In this document: piece by piece, positions 1-8,958 of the stretch | Numbering within the stretch: the first letter of the stretch is position 1 | Layout of the letters: each line of letters begins with the position of its first letter | Assembly (NCBI GenBank): GCA_036480375.1 | Contig: JAZGGI010000036.1 | Coordinates: 1 to 40,494 of the forward strand | Source: Candidatus Zixiibacteriota bacterium | GTDB lineage: Bacteria; Zixibacteria; MSB-5A5; GN15; JAAZOE01 | DNA length: 40,494 bases | Reading direction: 5' to 3' | The notes under the pieces: model-generated | What the model was told of the DNA's origin: nothing | The model's database searches: none | The model's input: the letters and a program-made list of their open reading frames with translations, nothing else | Made by a program: the position numbers and the translations under genes

Positions 1-41
1 CTAACCACCGATTCAGGGTTCTGGCTTCTGTTGGTACTCAT
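1..41 (-). CDS. 5' end of an unidentified ORF running off the left edge
   Basis: An ATG on the minus strand at 41 opens a frame of 13 codons (MSTNRSQNPESVV) that reaches the window edge without a stop. A good ribosome-binding site, AGAGGAG, lies seven bases upstream of it. The peptide is too short to identify. The Asn-Pro-Glu-x-Val pattern near the N-terminus is reminiscent of some group II intron reverse transcriptases, but that is only a guess. The untranslated stretch upstream (42-519) shows no coding potential, which would suit a structured leader or intron RNA. Confidence 0.35.
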   Translation of the reverse strand, partial: MSTNRSQNPESVV

Positions 42-519
42 AACCAACTCCTCTCTGATATGCCAAATCTACAAAACTACGTCTTAACTTCAAGCCATTC
101 CTGTCCACTTTAGGCTGAAACGACACACCAGGAAGGCTTCTACCGGCGCGGCAGCCATTTGTGATACAGTTCCTCCTAAGCCCAAACTGTTACCGGCAAT
201 CTATTACTTTCCGACGACTGCCATTCTTTGTCGAGTGGCTCATTATTACCTCGAACTCCACATAAGTTTTCTGAGAATTAGATCGGGGCTGCCAAATGTC
301 ATCGGTTAGCTGTGATATACGTCTAACAAATCCAGCCGCCAACCTCCTGAATCTCATTAGGTTACGGATAAATGCACGCCGCATATCATTCTATCGAACC
401 TGTAAAATTTTTGCACAATCTGCCGATAGAAACAATAATGATTAGCCCGCATTGTCTACGTTTGATAAACGTAATACAAAAGCGATAGATAAGAATTTGG
501 CCAAATTAGGGATAACTAG
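42..519. other. 478-base stretch with no convincing gene
   Basis: This lies between the minus-strand ORF at the edge and the plus-strand kinase at 520, so it should hold divergent promoters. A 64-codon minus frame at 190-384 has no ribosome-binding site, unusual composition and no recognisable motif, so I do not call it. The sequence may be RNA-coding or decayed; I cannot resolve which. The one clear feature is the dyad at 457-473. Confidence 0.4.
457..473. promoter_or_regulatory. 17-bp perfect dyad upstream of the first kinase
   Basis: The sequence TACGTTT-GAT-AAACGTA is a perfect inverted repeat with a 3-base centre, ending 46 bases before the kinase start codon. Its size and position fit an operator for a dimeric regulator. 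No regulator for it is identifiable here, and chance occurrence cannot be excluded. Confidence 0.35.
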
Positions 520-3345
520 ATGGCTGATGATAAGAAAACCAAGAAACAGTTAATTAAAGATCTGGTTGAGTTGCGTCGAAGGGTGGAAGAGGCTGAATCC
601 GGTTGCCGCCAGAATGCTGGTTGCAATGAAAACAACATGGCCGCACAATGGAAACTGGCATGCTCACTTGACGATATCCAGGACGGCTTGGTGCTACTCA
701 ACAAACTGGGTACTATCATCGATGTCAATCAGGCCGCCGCTGATATTTTCGGCGGCTCGAAAGATGAATTAATCGGTAAACAGTTCACCCAAATCGGCAT
801 ATTCACCCAAAAGGATGTCCCCAATCTCTTGAGTCGGTTTAAGGATCTCCTCTGCGGCGGTAAACGCGAATTAACACTGCAGATCACCAATAAACTCGGG
901 CGGACTGTCCATCTGGAAAGTTCCGTATCGGTGCGGAAGATGCCCGACGGGTCGGTTGGCATCGTGGCCATCGTAAGGGACATCACCGAGCGCAAACTGG
1001 CCGAGGAGACGCTACGGGAGAGTGAGCAGTTCAGTCGGGCGGTTATAGCAAATTCGCCTCTGGGAATCTCTGTGCGCAATCGGCATGGCAAACTGTTGTC
1101 GGTCAATCAGGCGTGGCGGGATATCTGGCAGGTTCCCGAGGAAACGGTCCGCGAGTATATGGCCGCTGGTCCGGATGAATTGAGATTTGACAACAAAGAC
1201 TTCTCTCTGGGCGAGTGGCAGTCGGAAGTGGCGAGGATCTATCGCGAGGGCGGACGGGTTCACATTCCCGAACTTCGTCTGGACAATCATCGATTGGGCG
1301 AGCCGCGCTGGGTATCCCAGACGTTCTATGCTATCAACGACGAGAGCGGCCAGGTTGAACGGGTAGTGATTGTCACCAACGACATCACCGAGCGCAAACT
1401 GGCTGAGGAAGCCCTGCAAAATAACGAAGAGAAATATCGCTCTCTTTTTGAAAATATGCTGGATGCTTTTGCACTACATAAGATTGTGTTGGACGAAAAC
1501 AATACGCCTATAGATTACATTTTCCTTGAAGTAAATAACGCTTTCGAAGTCCAGACAGGATCAATAAAAGAGGAAATAATTGGAAAAACAATTACAGAAA
1601 TATTACCCGGCATTGAAAATGATCAAGCTGATTGGATTGGAGTTTACGGAAAAGTTGCTTTAAGCGGAGAAGAAATCGGGTTTGAACAATACTCAGAATT
1701 ATTAAAGAAGTGGTATAGTGTTTCGGCCTTTTCCCCCAAGAAAAATCATTTCGCAACTATATTTACGGACATCACAGAACGCAAACGAACGGAAGACGCG
1801 TTGCGTGAGAGCGAGAAAAAATTTAAAAGAATAACCGAGCGCATATATGATGTGATCGTGGCGGCTGACCTGAAGGGTAATATCCTCTATGTATCTCCAT
1901 CTATCATACGAGTGTTTGGATACCAGCCGGAGGAATTGATCGGTAAGAAAATCACAGCATTTGCCCCTAAAGCTGAAATTCCACACATTATTGAGACTCT
2001 TCAACTCATTGCTGTTGGAAAGGACGTGGAAGGATATCACTCCGAATTTATCAAGAAAAACAGCTCCATTGCCAGCGTTGAGTTAAATGCTGTGCCAATC
2101 ATTGAGGGTGGTGAAATTGTCGGCGCTCAAGCAATTATTCGTGACATCACCGAAACCAAGCGATTGCGGGAGTTGGAGTCAAGAGCGGCTCGACTTGAAA
2201 TGGCCGGAACGATTGCCGGACAGGTGGCTCATGACTTCAATAATCTTCTGGCGCCCATAATGGCGTACCCCGAGTTCATTCGCGATGAGCTTTCACACGA
2301 CCACAAAGCCCATGCATATCTTGACGCCATCGAAAATGCCGCAAATAAGATTGCGGATATCAACCAGGATCTTTTGACAATGGGTCGACGAGGCCATTAC
2401 AGCCAGGAAGTGCTTGACCTCAATCGAATCGTGCTGCAGGCCGCACAGGAGATGGAATCGAGGACAAGGACAGTGGCAATCAAGATGAATCTTTGCAAAG
2501 ACCTTATGAAAATAAAGGGTGGGAATGCCCAGATTCATCGTATGCTCATTAATCTGCTGGTGAATGCCCAGGATGCCATGCAGGATATTGGGCAGATTAC
2601 TATCAAGACCGAGGACTATTATGCCAATAATACTTCAGTTGCGTTCGGTCGCGTCCCCAAGGGGGAATATGTAAAACTCACTATTACCGACAACGGATGC
2701 GGTATTCCTGATAAAATTATCCAGAAGATCCTTGATCCATTCTTTACGACCAAGACAACTGATAAGAAGCAGGGTTCCGGGCTGGGGCTGAGTGTGGTTG
2801 ATGCGGTCATGAAGGACCATAATGGCTATCTTGACCTGAGCAGTAAAGTCGGCCACGGAACATCATTTTACCTTTACTTCCCCGCTACCAAAGAAGATAC
2901 GGGAGAGGATGATTCTAAGCATTTAGGCTCAGGAACAGAGACGGTACTAATAGCTGATGATGATGATATCCAGCGAGAAGTCACTTCGAGACTACTGACG
3001 AAGATTGAATACAAGGTCAGTTCTGTTGAGAGTGGTGAGAAGGCCATCGAATTTCTCCTGAAAAATCCGCAGGACCTCCTGATCCTCGATATGGTGATGC
3101 CGGGCGGGATCGACGGGGCTGAGACATACCGACGAATTCTTGAGATCAGCCCGGGCCAACAGGCTATTATCCTATCTGGGTTTTCGGAGTCGGATCGAGT
3201 TTTCGAAGCTCAGAGGCTGGGAGCCGGCGCCTTTGTAAGAAAGCCAGTCACAAAGAGTGTCATTGCGGCTGCCGTCAGAGCGGAGTTGGATCGTAAGGTT
3301 GATAAATCAGTTCAAACGCCCGTATCTGTAACAACTTCCAAATAA
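520..3345 (+). CDS. Cytoplasmic multi-PAS hybrid histidine kinase with C-terminal receiver
   Basis: A 941-residue sensor kinase without membrane segments. It begins with a short charged coiled coil (about 1-30) and then four PAS domains at roughly 45-155, 170-290, 300-410 and 425-545, several closed by the typical DITERK linker. The dimerisation helix carries the H-box GQVAHDFNNLLAP, with the phospho-accepting histidine at 571. The ATPase domain follows, with N-box INLLVNAQDA, G1 DNGCGIPD and G2 GSGLGLSV. The receiver occupies about 805-930, with acidic pocket ADDDD, phospho-acceptor Asp857 and a conserved Lys in FVRKP. The ATG is preceded by TTAGGGA. No HPt or output regulator lies nearby, so its partner is unknown. 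The kinase and receiver half is a close paralogue of the kinase at 3895. PAS3 (about 1420-1800) is visibly more AT-rich than PAS1-2, which suggests domain shuffling. Confidence 0.93.
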   Translation: MADDKKTKKQLIKDLVELRRRVEEAESGCRQNAGCNENNMAAQWKLACSLDDIQDGLVLLNKLGTIIDVNQAAADIFGGSKDELIGKQFTQIGIFTQKDVPNLLSRFKDLLCGGKRELTLQITNKLGRTVHLESSVSVRKMPDGSVGIVAIVRDITERKLAEETLRESEQFSRAVIANSPLGISVRNRHGKLLSVNQAWRDIWQVPEETVREYMAAGPDELRFDNKDFSLGEWQSEVARIYREGGRVHIPELRLDNHRLGEPRWVSQTFYAINDESGQVERVVIVTNDITERKLAEEALQNNEEKYRSLFENMLDAFALHKIVLDENNTPIDYIFLEVNNAFEVQTGSIKEEIIGKTITEILPGIENDQADWIGVYGKVALSGEEIGFEQYSELLKKWYSVSAFSPKKNHFATIFTDITERKRTEDALRESEKKFKRITERIYDVIVAADLKGNILYVSPSIIRVFGYQPEELIGKKITAFAPKAEIPHIIETLQLIAVGKDVEGYHSEFIKKNSSIASVELNAVPIIEGGEIVGAQAIIRDITETKRLRELESRAARLEMAGTIAGQVAHDFNNLLAPIMAYPEFIRDELSHDHKAHAYLDAIENAANKIADINQDLLTMGRRGHYSQEVLDLNRIVLQAAQEMESRTRTVAIKMNLCKDLMKIKGGNAQIHRMLINLLVNAQDAMQDIGQITIKTEDYYANNTSVAFGRVPKGEYVKLTITDNGCGIPDKIIQKILDPFFTTKTTDKKQGSGLGLSVVDAVMKDHNGYLDLSSKVGHGTSFYLYFPATKEDTGEDDSKHLGSGTETVLIADDDDIQREVTSRLLTKIEYKVSSVESGEKAIEFLLKNPQDLLILDMVMPGGIDGAETYRRILEISPGQQAIILSGFSESDRVFEAQRLGAGAFVRKPVTKSVIAAAVRAELDRKVDKSVQTPVSVTTSK

Positions 3346-3563
3346 TTCAACAAAATTCCGAACCTGCCAATATCGCCTTCTTGTCCGGGCAACAATATAT
3401 ACAACGATAACTTAGGTGATCTATATTTTAGGTTGCAGATAATCAAAAGCAATGTAATAAATCTATCCAGAATGCCGATAAATAGGAGGACAGCAATTTT
3501 ATATGTTGTTTGAAATTAGGGGGCATTAAAGTCAGTTAGGGCAATCACTCTATATATTCCAAA

Positions 3564-3848
3564 ATGACTTCAATGTCATGGAAGTTTATCAACATGACCT
3601 TAAAGTTTTGTGGATGGGAAATGAAGGGGAAACACAGGCTTTTTCTACGGATTGTAATTCTTTGTTCAGTAGTTGCAATTGTAGTTGGGGCTACCTTCAG
3701 AATACTATATACCGCCGCTTTTGAACAGCAACACTCACGATTGGCAGAGGTTGCTCAAAGCCAAACGCGGCTGGTCGAAGCCATCGCCAAATATGATTTG
3801 CCACCAATCCTTCGAAATCGCGGAGCAGAGATCGCGGATGATGGATGA
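3564..3848 (+). pseudogene. N-terminal stub of a membrane sensor kinase
   Basis: The frame gives up to 94 residues, and the better start is probably the ATG at 3621. It has a basic tail, one transmembrane helix (LFLRIVILCSVVAIVVGATF), and then an exit-helix sequence AAFEQQHSRLAEVAQSQTRL. That opening is characteristic of large PAS/Cache sensor kinases of the QSQxRLxEAxA type. The frame then ends abruptly in ADDG and a stop, and no PAS, kinase or receiver follows. The next gene starts 46 bases on with a different sensor. I read it as the remains of a third tandem kinase whose body was lost by deletion or recombination. It could still be translated as a short membrane peptide. Confidence 0.6.
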
Positions 3849-3894
3849 CAAAAACCACAGAAGTAGCATGCGGAATAAGTAGAAGGGCTCCGGT

Positions 3895-6800
3895 TTGAGC
3901 GGTACGGAAAAGACAAGAATGACACGCGATATGAGAGAAGCGGGGAAAGGTCGGAAACATGCGTCCAGGGTGACAAAGTATGCCCTGCTACTGGCGGCGG
4001 GATGGACACTGGTCATCATCGCTTCGCTGGTGTGGAACTATTTTCACGAACAGGATGGGGCACTCACCGCGGCGAGGGTGGCCGCCCGGGCTCAATTTGC
4101 AAAAGACGTTATCTACCGCCGTTGGAATGCTGGCTATGGTGGCGTCTATGTTCCGATATCTGATTCATGCCAGCCAAACCCGCATTTGGCAGATGTCGAG
4201 GAACGCGATATCGAAACCCCCTCGGGTCGACGTCTGACGCTGATCAATCCGGCCTATATGGCACGCCAGGTTCATGAGTTGGGTTGGCAGGCCGAAGGGA
4301 TACGCGGGCACATCACGAGCCTTAACCCGATTCGTTTGGCCAATGCCGCTGACCCCTGGGAAAAGGTCGTACTGGGATCCTTCGAGCGGGGCGAGCGGGA
4401 ATTCGCCTCCGTCGAATCACTCGACGGTAAGTCGCATCTACGGCTGATGCGTCCCTTGGTGACTGAGAAGGGGTGCCTCAAGTGCCATGCCAAACAGGGT
4501 TACAAGGAAGGCGACATACGCGGCGGGATTAGCATGTCGATGCCAATGGCTCCGTACACCGCAATCATGCGGAAAAACACTGCGGCTATCGGTGTCGGCC
4601 ATGGCGTGTTATGGCTGCTGGGCCTTGTGGCGCTGACGTTGGGCGCCCGCAACATCTGGCGCCGTGAGCGCGAACGTAAGCGGGCGGAGGTGGCGCGCGA
4701 ACGCGAGCAGGAATTCATGCAGACGGTCATCGACGGGTTTCCCGAAGGCCTGATGGTAGTGAACCACGACTATACGATCGCGCTGGCTAATCGAATGATT
4801 TGCGATATGGCTGGAGAGAAAGACCCGGTAGCTGCCTGTCTGAAATGCCACCAGATTTCTCACAAAAACGAATCCCCATGTGAAGACAAGGAGCATTCCT
4901 GCCCCCTGCGTCAAGTTATCGAAACGTGCGCGCCCGTCACGGTCGAACACCTTCACTACGACGCCAGGGGCCAAGAGATAGCTTTCGAGATCACTGCCGC
5001 GCCCATCTTCGACGCGAGCGGTGAGGTCGTTCAGATAATCGAGTCATACCGTAATATCACCGAGCGCAGGCGGGCGGAAGAGGCGCGCAAGAAACTCCTG
5101 CACGACATGGGCGAACGCGTTAAGGAACTTCAATGCATGTATAGTGTGGCAGAATCTATCCGGACACGAACCACCCTGGAGGAGATATTCCATGATGTGG
5201 CCGAGTTAATCCCCCCCGCATGGCATTACCCGGAGATCACAAGAGGCAAAGTGATCTTTGATGGGAAGAAGTATGTTTCAGAGCCATTCGAGGAGACCCG
5301 GTGGAAGCAGTCAGGCGACATCATTATGAACGGTGAGTTCCGGGGGTTGATAGAGGTTTATTATCTGGAGGAGCGCCCGGAGCTGGATGAAGGTCCGTTC
5401 ATGACAGAGGAACGAAACCTGATCGACGGGATGGCCAGGAATATTAGCGAAGCTATAGAGCGCAAACAGGCGGAAGAGGCATTAATAGAATCGGAACGCC
5501 ATTATCAGGAATTGTTTAGTTCCGTTATGGAAGGCATCGGTATTGTCGATGAAAACGAAACAATAAAATTCGTCAATCCGGCTTTTGTAAAGATATTCGG
5601 GGAAAATTCGGCAAATGACATGCTGGGGAAAAATCTTCTCGACTACTTCTCTGAAAGCCAGAAGAATATTATTCTTTCGGAAACTGACAAAAGAAAAACC
5701 GGAGATAGTTCTCAATACGAGTTGGAAATAACAACTGCGGAAGGCATGAAAAAACATCTTCATGTTTCCATAACGCCAAGATTTAATAAGAACAATGAAT
5801 ATAGAGGAGCCTATGGTTCAGTTCTGGATATTACCGAAACCAGGCGTCTGAAGGATTTGGAATCCCGGGCTCAGCGTCTCAAAACCGCCGGACAGATTGC
5901 CGGTCAGGTAGCTCATGATTTCAATAACTTACTGGCGCCTCTGGTTGCCTATCCGGAATTTATCAGAGATGGGCTTCCCGAAAATCACTCTGTTTTGACT
6001 TTTCTGGATGACATGGAAAATTCCGCTCGAAAGATCGCCGATATTAATCAGCAGCTTCTGACGTTAGGAAGACGCGGACATTATAATCAGGAATTATTTA
6101 ACCTCAATGAATTGGTCGAACAGGCTATCAAGGAACTGGAGGCGGTTCCGGATACTTTGAGTATCAAGACCGACCTGGATTTGACATTGATGAATACAAA
6201 AGGCGGCAAAGCTCAACTATATCGCGTTTTAATAAACCTGTTAAACAATGCCCGGGATGCGACGCGAGACACCGGTGAAATTTATATCAAAACCGAAAAT
6301 TGGTATATCGAAGAGGACATTGATGGTTACAATCGGATCCCCGTTGGGGAGTATGCCAGGGCGTCTATTACCGATAAGGGCTGTGGAATTCCCGAGGATG
6401 TTCAACATAAAATATTTGATCCCTTTTACACGTCTAAATCTACGGATAAAAAGAGAGGCTCCGGTCTGGGATTAAGCATCGTTGATTCGGTCGTGAAAGA
6501 CCACGGTGGGTTTATTGATCTGGATTCTACCGTCGGGGAAGGGACGACTTTCCATTTATATTTTCCCATCGCCCGAGACGTTAGAGACAAAAATGAACAG
6601 GTTCAACCAATGGCCGGCTCAGAAAAAATGCTGGTTGTTGACGATGACGAAATTCAAAGACAGGTGACTTCCCGATTGCTAAAAAAACTGGGATATCAGG
6701 TCGTCATTGCCGAAAGCGGCAATAAGGCGATTGAGCTGGTTCGGGAAAATTCATATGATTTGATTTTACTCGATATGATTATGCCTCCCGGAATTGATGG

Positions 6801-7002
6801 GGTGGAGACATTTAAGCGCATTAGAGAAATTAAATCCGATCAAAAAGCTATAATTGTATCCGGTTTTTCCGAAACGGATCAAGTTATGAAAGCGAAGTCG
6901 ATGGGTGTTGGCGCGTTCGTAAAAAAGCCTTTAACTAAGAAAACTCTTATGATGGCCGTCAGAAGAGAACTGGACAGAAAGAACGAACCGGTTGTATCGT
7001 AA
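3895..7002 (+). CDS. Membrane hybrid histidine kinase with DUF3365-type heme-c-like sensor
   Basis: A 1035-residue hybrid kinase starting at TTG (AGAAGGG lies upstream). A transmembrane helix at about 28-47 and another at about 228-250 flank an extracytoplasmic DUF3365/Tll0287-like domain. That domain contains C194-L-K-C197-H198, a CxxCH motif able to hold covalent heme c. The cytoplasmic part has a Cys-rich PAS domain (CLKCHQ ... CPLRQ, about 278-400), a GAF-like segment (about 410-525) and a second PAS (about 535-650). A HisKA with His674 in AGQVAHDFNNLL follows, then an ATPase domain and a receiver with Asp960. The kinase-receiver half closely resembles the gene at 520. The first 1.2 kb is clearly GC-richer than the rest, consistent with grafting of a foreign sensor onto a resident kinase core. 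A redox or gas signal is the natural inference. Confidence 0.9.
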   Translation: MSGTEKTRMTRDMREAGKGRKHASRVTKYALLLAAGWTLVIIASLVWNYFHEQDGALTAARVAARAQFAKDVIYRRWNAGYGGVYVPISDSCQPNPHLADVEERDIETPSGRRLTLINPAYMARQVHELGWQAEGIRGHITSLNPIRLANAADPWEKVVLGSFERGEREFASVESLDGKSHLRLMRPLVTEKGCLKCHAKQGYKEGDIRGGISMSMPMAPYTAIMRKNTAAIGVGHGVLWLLGLVALTLGARNIWRRERERKRAEVAREREQEFMQTVIDGFPEGLMVVNHDYTIALANRMICDMAGEKDPVAACLKCHQISHKNESPCEDKEHSCPLRQVIETCAPVTVEHLHYDARGQEIAFEITAAPIFDASGEVVQIIESYRNITERRRAEEARKKLLHDMGERVKELQCMYSVAESIRTRTTLEEIFHDVAELIPPAWHYPEITRGKVIFDGKKYVSEPFEETRWKQSGDIIMNGEFRGLIEVYYLEERPELDEGPFMTEERNLIDGMARNISEAIERKQAEEALIESERHYQELFSSVMEGIGIVDENETIKFVNPAFVKIFGENSANDMLGKNLLDYFSESQKNIILSETDKRKTGDSSQYELEITTAEGMKKHLHVSITPRFNKNNEYRGAYGSVLDITETRRLKDLESRAQRLKTAGQIAGQVAHDFNNLLAPLVAYPEFIRDGLPENHSVLTFLDDMENSARKIADINQQLLTLGRRGHYNQELFNLNELVEQAIKELEAVPDTLSIKTDLDLTLMNTKGGKAQLYRVLINLLNNARDATRDTGEIYIKTENWYIEEDIDGYNRIPVGEYARASITDKGCGIPEDVQHKIFDPFYTSKSTDKKRGSGLGLSIVDSVVKDHGGFIDLDSTVGEGTTFHLYFPIARDVRDKNEQVQPMAGSEKMLVVDDDEIQRQVTSRLLKKLGYQVVIAESGNKAIELVRENSYDLILLDMIMPPGIDGVETFKRIREIKSDQKAIIVSGFSETDQVMKAKSMGVGAFVKKPLTKKTLMMAVRRELDRKNEPVVS

Positions 7003-7037
7003 TTGTTTTAACCTAATTTCGAAATTTCCCATATACC

Positions 7038-7062
7038 AAATCCAAGTCAGGATTTTTTTTGC
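7038..7062 (+). terminator. Weak intrinsic terminator after the second kinase
   Basis: AAATCC and GGATTT form a 6-bp stem around a 6-base loop, followed directly by a run of T. It lies 36 bases past the kinase stop. The stem is AT-rich, so it may be inefficient. Confidence 0.45.
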
Positions 7063-7173
7063 TGCGGAGTAAACATTTATATTGTCCGAGAATAAATTAA
7101 CAGCGATATTCCATAATTGCCGAACAGTCTATTGATACGTAGCATATTAATCGCTTGAACAGGCGGGGCTTAA

Positions 7174-8328
7174 ATGTCAGGTTTACTTGCGTACCGTTCA
7201 CAATTTAATTCACTCAACAATTGTCATCACTTAATATCAAACTCTCTCGGTGCAATGCCGAATCAGACCGCGGAAATGCTTTCCCAATTTGCCCGGATGT
7301 GGGCCGATCGCTCTGTACGAGCCTGGGAAGAAAAATGGTGGATGCTGGCCAGGGAAGTGGGTGATAAAATCGGCCGTCTAATCAACGCGCCTTCAAATTC
7401 CGTAACAATGCAGCCCAACGTAACCAGCGCCGAGGCGGTAATTCTTTCCTGCTTTGATTTTCAAGCCAAACGCAATAAAGTAGTCATGGTTGATGCTGAG
7501 TTTCCTTCGCTGTTATATTTGTATAAATCCTGGCTTGGACCGGCCGGTCGATTGGAAATTGTTGAATGCGGAGCCGGCCCGATCCTCCCTCTCGAAAAAC
7601 TTCTTGATGCTATTGATGAAAAAACGCTGCTGGTCTCGATTTCGAGCGTATTTTTCAGATCTTCATACTTAATCGATGCCGCCGCGGTTATCGAAAAGGC
7701 TCACCAGGTGGGCGCAAAGGTTGTTCTTGATATTTACCAGGCCTTTGGCGTGGTACCTCTGGATGTTAAAAAACTGGAAGTTGATTTTGCCGCTGGCGGT
7801 TGTTTGAAATGGATATGCGGTGGACCAGCCGCCTGTTTCCTGTATGTCAGACCCGATTTGTCATCCAAACTTAAACCGCGCATTACCGGATGGCTGGCGC
7901 ATGTCGAACCGTTTGCCTTTGAAGCACAACAAATGAATTATACCGACGGCGCTTATCGGTTTTTAAATGGCACGCCGTCGGTCTTGTCTTTTTATGTTTG
8001 CCAACCGGGTCTTGATATAGTCTCAGAAATTGGTGTCGAAAGGATCCGGAAGAGATCGCTTGAGATGACAACGAGAATGATTGATAACGCCGCCGGGAAA
8101 GATTGGTCTGTTTTCGTGCCGCAAGAGGAAGAACTGAGGGGCGGTACGGTAGCGCTGAATATACCTCATGCCCAGCGAATCTCAAAAATACTCCTGGAAC
8201 GGGATTTCCTGATTGATTATCGCCCCGGAGTGGGAATTCGCGTCTCACCTCATTTTTACAATACCGACCAGGAGATAGATGATATCTTTGATGAAATCGA
8301 AAAGATAAAGGCCGAGGAAAATTGGTAA
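7174..8328 (+). CDS. Kynureninase-like class V aminotransferase-fold PLP enzyme
   Basis: A 384-residue fold-type I PLP protein. The N-terminal SNSLGAMPNQT resembles the GNSLGLxP substrate loop of kynureninase. The segment ARMWADRSVRAWEEKWW also fits that family, as does the late sequence YRFLNGTPSVLSFY. The Schiff-base lysine is Lys212 in GGCLKWICGGP, and DIYQAFG before it supplies the Asp that contacts the pyridine nitrogen. GCGGGG lies upstream of the ATG. Kynureninase cleaves kynurenine to anthranilate and alanine, but no other tryptophan-degradation gene is nearby. A related beta-lyase or desulfurase-like activity is therefore possible. The family assignment is firm; the exact substrate is inferred. 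Confidence 0.75.
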   Translation: MSGLLAYRSQFNSLNNCHHLISNSLGAMPNQTAEMLSQFARMWADRSVRAWEEKWWMLAREVGDKIGRLINAPSNSVTMQPNVTSAEAVILSCFDFQAKRNKVVMVDAEFPSLLYLYKSWLGPAGRLEIVECGAGPILPLEKLLDAIDEKTLLVSISSVFFRSSYLIDAAAVIEKAHQVGAKVVLDIYQAFGVVPLDVKKLEVDFAAGGCLKWICGGPAACFLYVRPDLSSKLKPRITGWLAHVEPFAFEAQQMNYTDGAYRFLNGTPSVLSFYVCQPGLDIVSEIGVERIRKRSLEMTTRMIDNAAGKDWSVFVPQEEELRGGTVALNIPHAQRISKILLERDFLIDYRPGVGIRVSPHFYNTDQEIDDIFDEIEKIKAEENW

Positions 8329-8445
8329 CCTTCTCCGCATTTACTATTATCGCAAATCACTCAATTCTGGGCTGGGTTTGCGCTCTCAAACGTCCCCATT
8401 ATATTTTTTATCCTTAGTTTTTCAGTATTTTGCGTTCTTTTTATG

Positions 8446-8474
8446 CCCCTAATATTCGAATTCGTAATTAGGGG
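8446..8474. repeat. Perfect 8-bp hairpin in the intergenic gap
   Basis: CCCCTAAT and ATTAGGGG form a perfect stem around a 13-base loop that itself contains ATTCGAAT. No T-run follows on the plus strand. It may be a weak terminator or an operator, 118 bases after the kynureninase-like gene. Confidence 0.4.
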
Positions 8475-8479
8475 CCGAA

Positions 8480-8554
8480 ATGTCAAAAGAGCTTGAATCC
8501 GCCGAAGAGCTCTACCCCGCCAAACCTTGGCGGCCGCCCTTGGAAATGAACTGA
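8480..8554 (+). CDS. Possible 24-residue peptide
   Basis: An ATG six bases after TAGGGG opens MSKELESAEELYPAKPWRPP plus four more residues, then a stop. The composition is protein-like (acidic helix, then a Pro/Trp tail), but the ribosome-binding sequence is simply the 3' arm of the hairpin at 8446-8474. I have no homology support for it. It is listed only because the gap is otherwise unexplained on this strand. Confidence 0.2.
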   Translation: MSKELESAEELYPAKPWRPPLEMN

Positions 8555-8632
8555 ATCGAAAGAAAACAGCAGCGATCTAATCGCAATTGAGTAATCTTCC
8601 GGTATGATAGTTCATACTTTCACTCCTCGCCA

Positions 8633-8809
8633 CTACTTGAGTATGAATCCGTCGAATATCCAATTATCCCCGGGAATAAAATTTCCCACAATTGAGCGAA
8701 CGCTCATCAATTCGACCTGATTTTTGCATTTGGAGCAGCATTTATTGTAATCAGAATCGGCGCAGTTTTTTTCCCGAATACTCTTCTCTTGCCTGACGAT
8801 CTTAAGCAC
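8633..8809 (-). CDS. Small Cys-rich protein, unknown function
   Basis: A GTG at 8809 sits five bases after a near-perfect AGAGGAGG. The frame runs 58 codons to TAG. The protein starts MLKIVRQEKSIREKNC and carries Cys16, Cys24, Cys25 and Cys28 (pattern C-x7-CC-x2-C), which could bind zinc or iron. The C-terminal half (VGNFIPGDNWIFDGFILK) is hydrophobic. It lies 149 bases downstream of moeA on the same strand, so it could be the last gene of the Moco unit or have its own AT-rich promoter (8820-8880). A second tiny frame, 8577-8615 on the minus strand (MNYHTGRLLNCD), follows with its own GAGGAG. I do not recognise a family. Confidence 0.5.
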   Translation of the reverse strand: MLKIVRQEKSIREKNCADSDYNKCCSKCKNQVELMSVRSIVGNFIPGDNWIFDGFILK

Positions 8810-8958
8810 TTATTCCTCCTCTAATATTTTTGTATATGTATATATGTCTATATATGGATAAAAGTTTCAATTATTTTTTGGCTTTTCGAATATTTTTACA
8901 TGGCATTGAAAGTCAATGGCTTGATAATAGAAATAAGAATGAAGCTTCCTATGGTGTA

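Noticed and set aside
190-384. 64-codon frame on the minus strand at the left end
   Set aside because: No ribosome-binding site, Arg-rich atypical composition and no motif; probably spurious.
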